64,000 nucleotides of DNA, from assembly GCF_036099295.1 (NCBI RefSeq), contig NZ_CP107976.1, positions 6,014,001-6,078,000 of the forward strand, read 5' to 3'. Below, one piece after another: positions 59,872 through 64,000 of this stretch (positions are counted from its first letter, which is position 1; each line of letters begins with the position of its first letter). Made by a program: the position numbers and the translations under genes. This DNA is from Streptomyces sp. NBC_00358 (GTDB lineage: Bacteria > Actinomycetota > Actinomycetes > Streptomycetales > Streptomycetaceae). The notes under the pieces are model-generated. The model was given only the letters and a program-made list of their open reading frames with translations. It was not told where the DNA came from and did not search any database.

Positions 59872-60765
59872 TTAGCCCTTCACTCCGGTGAGCGTGACAC
59901 CCTCGACGAACGCCTTCTGCGCGAAGAAGAACACGAGGATCACGGGGGCCATGACCAGTACGGTCGCGGCCATGGTGAGATTCCAGTCGGTGTGGTGCGC
60001 GCCCTTGAACGACTCCAGGCCGTACGACAGGGTCCAGGCACCCTGGTTCTCGGAGGCGTAGATCTGCGGGCCGAAGTAGTCGTTCCAGGCGTAGAAGAAC
60101 TGGAAGAGCGCGACGGCGGCGATGCCCGGCTTCGCCATCGGCAGGACGACCTTCAGCAGGGTCCGCAGGTCCCCGCACCCGTCCACCTTGGCCGCGTCCA
60201 GGTACTCGTTCGGGATGGTCATCAGGAACTGGCGCAGCAGGAAGATCGAGAACGCGTCCCCGAACGCCATCGGGATGATCAGCGGCCACAGCGTGCCGGA
60301 CAGGTCCAACTGCTTGGCCCAGAACAGGTACATCGGGATGATCACGACCTGCGGCGGAAGCATCATCATCGAGATGACCAGCATCAGCGACAGATTCCGG
60401 CCGCGGAAGCGGAACTTGGCGAGCGCGTAGGCGACCGGGATCGACGAGACGACGGTCAGCACGGTGCCGAAGCCGGCGTAGAGCAGGGTGTTCTTCCACC
60501 AGGTGAGGAAGCCCGGGGTGTCGAAGACCTTCTTGTAGTTGCCCCACTCCCAGGTGTGCGGGATCAGATCGCGGCTGAGTGCCTGGCTGTCGCTCATCAG
60601 CGAGGTCAGGAACACGAACACGAAGGGCAGTACGAAGAAGAGGGCGGCCGCGACACCGAGGGAGTGGACCGCGACCCACTCCAGGAGCGCCTTGCGGCGG
60701 GCGGTCCGCTCGGCGGGGGAGACCTGGGCGGCCAACTCCACCGGCTTGTCGAGTACTTGAGTCAT
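59872..60765 (-). CDS. csnG: Carbohydrate ABC transporter permease CsnG (MalG type)
   Basis: This 297-residue protein has six hydrophobic segments, beginning LGVAAALFFVLPFVFVFLTS. It has the conserved EAA loop YLDAAKVDGCGDLRTLLKVVLP ahead of the fifth segment. Order and length fit MalG-type permeases. It pairs with CsnF to form the channel for chitosan-derived sugars. No ATPase gene is in the operon, so the shared multiple-sugar ATPase MsiK probably powers it (known for such Streptomyces systems). Confidence 0.9.
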   Translation of the reverse strand: MTQVLDKPVELAAQVSPAERTARRKALLEWVAVHSLGVAAALFFVLPFVFVFLTSLMSDSQALSRDLIPHTWEWGNYKKVFDTPGFLTWWKNTLLYAGFGTVLTVVSSIPVAYALAKFRFRGRNLSLMLVISMMMLPPQVVIIPMYLFWAKQLDLSGTLWPLIIPMAFGDAFSIFLLRQFLMTIPNEYLDAAKVDGCGDLRTLLKVVLPMAKPGIAAVALFQFFYAWNDYFGPQIYASENQGAWTLSYGLESFKGAHHTDWNLTMAATVLVMAPVILVFFFAQKAFVEGVTLTGVKG

Positions 60766-60768
60766 CGG

Positions 60769-61743
60769 TCAGTCACCTGCCTGGATGAGACCGCCCCGGC
60801 GCCGCATCAGGAACGCGGTGAACACCATGGACAGGGCGAACAGCACGAGCGCGACCACACAGGCGGAGCCGTAGTCGAAGCGCTGGAAGCCGAGGTTGTA
60901 GACGAGCTGGGGCAGCGTGAGTGTCGACTTGTCGGGATAGCCGGGCTCGAACTGCGTGCCGGCGCCCTGGATCACACCCGAGGCGACCTTCCCCGCGATC
61001 AGTGGCTGCGTGTAGTACTGCATGGTCTGGATCACGCCCGTGACCACGGCGAACATCACGATCGGCGAGATGTTCGGCAGGGTGACGTACCGGAAGCGCT
61101 GCCACGCGGAGGCGCCGTCCAGCTCGGCGGCCTCGTACTGCTCCGTCGGCACGTCGAGCAGCGCGGCCATGAAGATGACCATCAGGTCGCCGATGCCCCA
61201 CAGGGCCAGCAGGGTCAGAGCCGGTTTGGACCAGGCGGGGTCGTTGAACCAGCCTGGAGCCGGGATGCCGGCCTTCTCCAGGAGTGAGTTGACCGGCCCC
61301 GTACCGGGGTTGAGGAGGAAGGCGAAGGCCATGGTGGCCGCCACCGGCGGGGCGAGGTAGGGCAGATAGAAGAGGGTGCGGAAGACACCCGTGCCCGTCT
61401 TGATCTTCGTGATCAGCAGTCCGACACCGAGCCCGAACAGCACCCGCAGGGTCACCATGACGAGGACCAGCCACAGGGTGTTGCGCAACGCGGGCCAGAA
61501 CAGCGGGTAGTTCTCGAAGACGTACTTCCAGTTCTTCGTTCCGCTCCACGTCGGCGGCTTGAAGCCGTCGTAGTGCATGAAGGAGAAGTAGACGGTCGAG
61601 ATCAGCGGGTAGGCGAAGAAGACCGCGAAACCGATCAGCCAGGGCGACATGAAGGCGAGCGTCCGAAGCGCTTGCCGTCGGTGCTTCGCCGCGAGTTCGG
61701 GACTGCGGCGCTTCGAAGCCTGCGTGACAGTGACAGTGCTCAT
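60769..61743 (-). CDS. csnF: Carbohydrate ABC transporter permease CsnF (MalF type)
   Basis: This 324-residue permease has an N-terminal Arg/Lys-rich stretch (ASKRRSPELAAKHRRQ), six membrane segments (first TLAFMSPWLIGFAVFFAYPL) and the EAA motif YEAAELDGASAWQRFRYVTLP. It works with CsnG. It lies 9 bp after csnE and 3 bp before csnG, in one operon. Confidence 0.9.
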   Translation of the reverse strand: MSTVTVTQASKRRSPELAAKHRRQALRTLAFMSPWLIGFAVFFAYPLISTVYFSFMHYDGFKPPTWSGTKNWKYVFENYPLFWPALRNTLWLVLVMVTLRVLFGLGVGLLITKIKTGTGVFRTLFYLPYLAPPVAATMAFAFLLNPGTGPVNSLLEKAGIPAPGWFNDPAWSKPALTLLALWGIGDLMVIFMAALLDVPTEQYEAAELDGASAWQRFRYVTLPNISPIVMFAVVTGVIQTMQYYTQPLIAGKVASGVIQGAGTQFEPGYPDKSTLTLPQLVYNLGFQRFDYGSACVVALVLFALSMVFTAFLMRRRGGLIQAGD

Positions 61744-61752
61744 GGTCTGCGG

Positions 61753-63090
61753 CTACTTCGCCTGCGCGATGTCCGTGTCGATCTGCCGGGCGGTGGCCTC
61801 CAGGCCCGCCTTCAGATCCTTGGTCCTGCCGCTCTCGTAGTCGTACCCGAACTGCTGGATCGTCACGAGGTAGGTGCCGCCGTTGATGGACGCCGGGGTC
61901 GTCGTCGAGTTCGGGTTCGAGGCGATGTCCAGGAACGTCTTGAACCGCGGGTCGTACTTCAGCTTCGGCGACTTGAGGGCCGCGAGCGTCGAGGGCACGT
62001 TGTGGATGGCGTTGGCGAAACCGACCACCGCGTCCGTGTCCGTGGTCATGTATTTCACCAGCTCCCAGGCCGCGTTCTGCTTCTTGCTGGTGGCCGCGAT
62101 GCCCGCGATGGTGCCGGTGATGTAGCCCTTGCCGTACTGGTCCGCCTGGTCGTCGGGGACGGGCAGCGGGGCGACGCCGATCTCGAAGTCCGGCTTGGCC
62201 TCCTGGGCCATTCCGAGACGCCACTCGCCGTCGAGCTGCATGGCGACCTGACCGGTGTGGAACGGGTGCTTGGGGCCCCATTCGTCACCGAGCTTGGAAC
62301 GGTAGGTCTCCAGCTTCTTGAAGCCGCCGAGTTCGTCGACCAGCTTCTTCTGGAGCGTGAACCCGGCGGTGAAAGCAGGGTCCTTGGCGATGTTCGACTT
62401 GCCGCTGCTGTCGAAGTACGTCGGCGAGAACTGTCCGAAGTAGTGCTCGGTGGTGGATTCCCAGCCGTGGTAGTCCGGCATGAAGCCGAGCTGGGAGTAC
62501 GAGTCGCCCTTGGAGACGGTGAGCTTCTTGGCGTCCGTCTCGAATTCGGACCACGTCTTCGGAGGGCCGGCGATCCCGGCCTTCTCGAAGGCGGTCTTGT
62601 TGTAGTAGAGCCCGTACGCGTCACCGAGCAGCGGCACCGTGCAGCGGTTGCCGTCGAACTGGGTGTACTCGTTCATCGTCTTCGGGAACGTCGTCTCGGG
62701 GTCGATGCCCGCCTTCTTGAAGAAGGGGTTCAGGTCGACGAAGGCGCCGGACGAGCAGAACTTGCCCACGTTGTTGGTGGTGAAGGAGGAGACCACGTCG
62801 GGTGCCTTGTCGCCGCCCGCGCGCAGCGCCTGGTTGATCTTGTCGTCGGTCATGTTGCCGACGACGTTCACGTGGATGTTCGGGTGCGCCTTCTCGAAGC
62901 CCGCGACCAGCGACTTCACGGCCTTGACCTCGTTCGGCGCGCTCCAGGCGTGCCAGAAGTTGATCGTCTGCTCCTTGGACGCGTCGTCGCTCCCACCGGA
63001 GTCCGACTGGCCGGTACAGGCGGTGGCGAGGAGGGCTATCGAGGCGGAGGCGGCGAGCGCGACAGCCGCCTTTCGGGACATTCCGGGCAT
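61753..63090 (-). CDS. csnE: Sugar-binding lipoprotein CsnE of ABC transporter
   Basis: This 445-residue lipoprotein has a signal sequence with lipobox LLATAC (Cys ~25) followed by TGQSDSGGSDD. The SBP_bac_1 fold starts INFWHAWSAPNEVKAVKSLV and includes AFEKAGIAGPPKTWSEFETD and MQLDGEWRLGMAQEA. It captures the sugar outside and delivers it to CsnF/CsnG. ATG 63090 is used, though a Met three codons on could start. It lies 57 bp after csnR. Confidence 0.92.
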   Translation of the reverse strand: MPGMSRKAAVALAASASIALLATACTGQSDSGGSDDASKEQTINFWHAWSAPNEVKAVKSLVAGFEKAHPNIHVNVVGNMTDDKINQALRAGGDKAPDVVSSFTTNNVGKFCSSGAFVDLNPFFKKAGIDPETTFPKTMNEYTQFDGNRCTVPLLGDAYGLYYNKTAFEKAGIAGPPKTWSEFETDAKKLTVSKGDSYSQLGFMPDYHGWESTTEHYFGQFSPTYFDSSGKSNIAKDPAFTAGFTLQKKLVDELGGFKKLETYRSKLGDEWGPKHPFHTGQVAMQLDGEWRLGMAQEAKPDFEIGVAPLPVPDDQADQYGKGYITGTIAGIAATSKKQNAAWELVKYMTTDTDAVVGFANAIHNVPSTLAALKSPKLKYDPRFKTFLDIASNPNSTTTPASINGGTYLVTIQQFGYDYESGRTKDLKAGLEATARQIDTDIAQAK

Positions 63091-63147
63091 GGCGAGATCT
63101 CCCTGCGAGGGACGGGGCGGGACGGGGGAGTTGCGGGTCGGGCGGGT

Positions 63148-64000
63148 TCAGCGGGAGGTGTCGAAGACCTCGTCGCGGGTGGCTGCCAGGGCGCTCTCCA
63201 ACGCGCCCCGCAGTACGGGGTGTTCGTGCACGTCGCCGACGACGAGGCGCGGCCGGGACGCGGCCAGCTCCTCCAGCTCGGCCTGGACCAGGGCGCGAAG
63301 CGGTTCCCCGCCCGCGGTGAGCGACGATCCGCTCAGGACGACCAGCTCGGGGTCGAGCACGGAGACCAGGGAGGCCAGACCGGTGGCGAGTCCGGTCGCG
63401 TAGCTCTCCAGGAGCTGCCGGTAGGGACCCTCGTCGACGGCCGCGGCCCGCTCGACGACGGTGGCCGCGACCTCGGCGTAGGGGCCGGTGGGCAGGTCCT
63501 CGATGCCGAGCGAACGCGCCAGTTCGGGGATGGCCTGCGAACCGGCCAGCGCCTGGTAGCCGCCGCTGTTCGCCTTGGTCACATGGCGCACCAGGGGCGC
63601 GCCGGGCACGGGCAGGAAGCCGACCTCGCCCGCGCCGCCGGTCCAGCCGCGGTGCAGCCGGCCGCCGAGGACGAGCGCGGCACCGAGGCCGCCCTCGTTC
63701 CACAGCAGGACGAAGTCCTCGTGCCCCCGGGCGGCACCGAGGCGCTGCTCCGCGATGGCGACGAGGTTGACGTCGTTCTCGTACTCGACGGGCATCGGCA
63801 GCGCGGCCGCCAGCTCGTCGAGGAGGGTGGGGGAGTGCCAGCCGGGCAGGTGGGAGGCGTACCGCAGCCGGCCGGTGTTGGGGTCGAAGGCGCCGGGCGT
63901 GCCGATGACCAGACGCCGGACGTCGTCCCGGGCGAGCCCGGCCGCCTTCACCGCGCCGTCGAGGGCGTCGGTGACCTGGCGTACGACGGGCTGGGCCCGG
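63148..64000 (-). CDS. csnR: ROK-family transcriptional repressor CsnR (5' end outside window)
   Basis: Only the C-terminal ~284 residues are in the window; the frame stays open to base 64000. The ROK domain is visible: LVIGTPGAFDPNTGRLRYAS, VEYENDVNLVAIAEQRLGAA, LLWNEGGLGAALVLGGRLHR, WTGGAGEVGFLPVPG. The DNA-binding helix-turn-helix lies beyond the edge. Placement at the head of the csnEFGHK genes matches CsnR, known as the repressor of the chitosanase gene and its own operon. Its operator would be upstream, outside the window. Confidence 0.88.
   Translation of the reverse strand, partial: RAQPVVRQVTDALDGAVKAAGLARDDVRRLVIGTPGAFDPNTGRLRYASHLPGWHSPTLLDELAAALPMPVEYENDVNLVAIAEQRLGAARGHEDFVLLWNEGGLGAALVLGGRLHRGWTGGAGEVGFLPVPGAPLVRHVTKANSGGYQALAGSQAIPELARSLGIEDLPTGPYAEVAATVVERAAAVDEGPYRQLLESYATGLATGLASLVSVLDPELVVLSGSSLTAGGEPLRALVQAELEELAASRPRLVVGDVHEHPVLRGALESALAATRDEVFDTSR

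Overview
The window is high-GC actinobacterial DNA and almost certainly comes from a Streptomyces chromosome. Evidence: very high third-codon GC, frequent GTG/TTG starts, only two in-frame TTA codons seen, and chaplin, rodlin, tyrosinase (melC1/melC2), SsbB, dynamin-like (DynA/DynB), PknG-GlnH-GlnX and csnR-K genes. From memory, the gene order matches the S. coelicolor stretch running roughly from SCO2720 down to SCO2657 (rdl, chpD, chpA, polysaccharide genes, chpF, melC, chpG, ssbB, dyn, csn). That match was not computed.

Region 1 (1-6.3 kb) holds a hydrolase/ABC-ATPase fusion cut by the window edge, its permease, a VWA lipoprotein and an acyl-CoA synthetase. Region 2 (6.4-9.5 kb) is a rodlin/chaplin island: two tandem rodlins, a fragment of a third, a short chaplin and a long LAETG chaplin. 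Region 3 (9.7-24.8 kb) is an exopolysaccharide cluster placed between two chaplin islands. It encodes an initiating sugar-phosphate transferase, two GT4 glycosyltransferases, an O-antigen-ligase-type polymerase, a MurJ/Wzx-like flippase, a polysaccharide deacetylase, a Wzz-like protein, a GNAT/FemAB-like transferase, a divergent GH26-like glycosidase, an ATP-grasp ligase with a TTA codon and a flavoprotein. Region 4 (25-30.2 kb) has two more short chaplins, small secreted proteins, a VKOR protein, the tyrosinase operon and a chaplin with a His/Lys-rich tail. Together regions 2-4 look like a 'coat the aerial hypha' locus: hydrophobic amyloid proteins, their rodlet organisers, a surface glycan and melanin.

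Region 5 (30.4-39.3 kb) carries a D-2-hydroxyacid dehydrogenase, a membrane protein plus YcnI-like copper protein, a thioester-domain LAETG surface protein, ssbB and the dynBA pair (sporulation septation). Region 6 (39.6-40.6 kb) is a tRNA-Arg(TCT) gene followed by a fossil integrative element: a frameshifted tyrosine-integrase tail bounded by a perfect 17-bp repeat of the tRNA 3' end.

Region 7 (41-57.3 kb) has ettA, a thioesterase, a truncated haemoglobin and a methyltransferase, then a signalling array read on the minus strand: GlnX - GlnH - coiled-coil protein (TTA codon) - PknG - PP2C phosphatase - VWA protein - FHA protein. Three of these (PknG, PP2C, FHA) carry N-terminal zinc-ribbon-like Cys clusters. 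Region 8 (57.6-64 kb) is the csnR-csnE-csnF-csnG-csnH-csnK operon for chitosan-derived sugar uptake; csnR runs off the right edge.

No CRISPR array, rRNA gene, intact insertion sequence or replication origin was seen. The least ordinary items are the rodlin fragment, the tRNA-Arg fossil element, the two TTA codons, the 81-bp duplication in pknG and the shared zinc-ribbon architecture of the PknG array.
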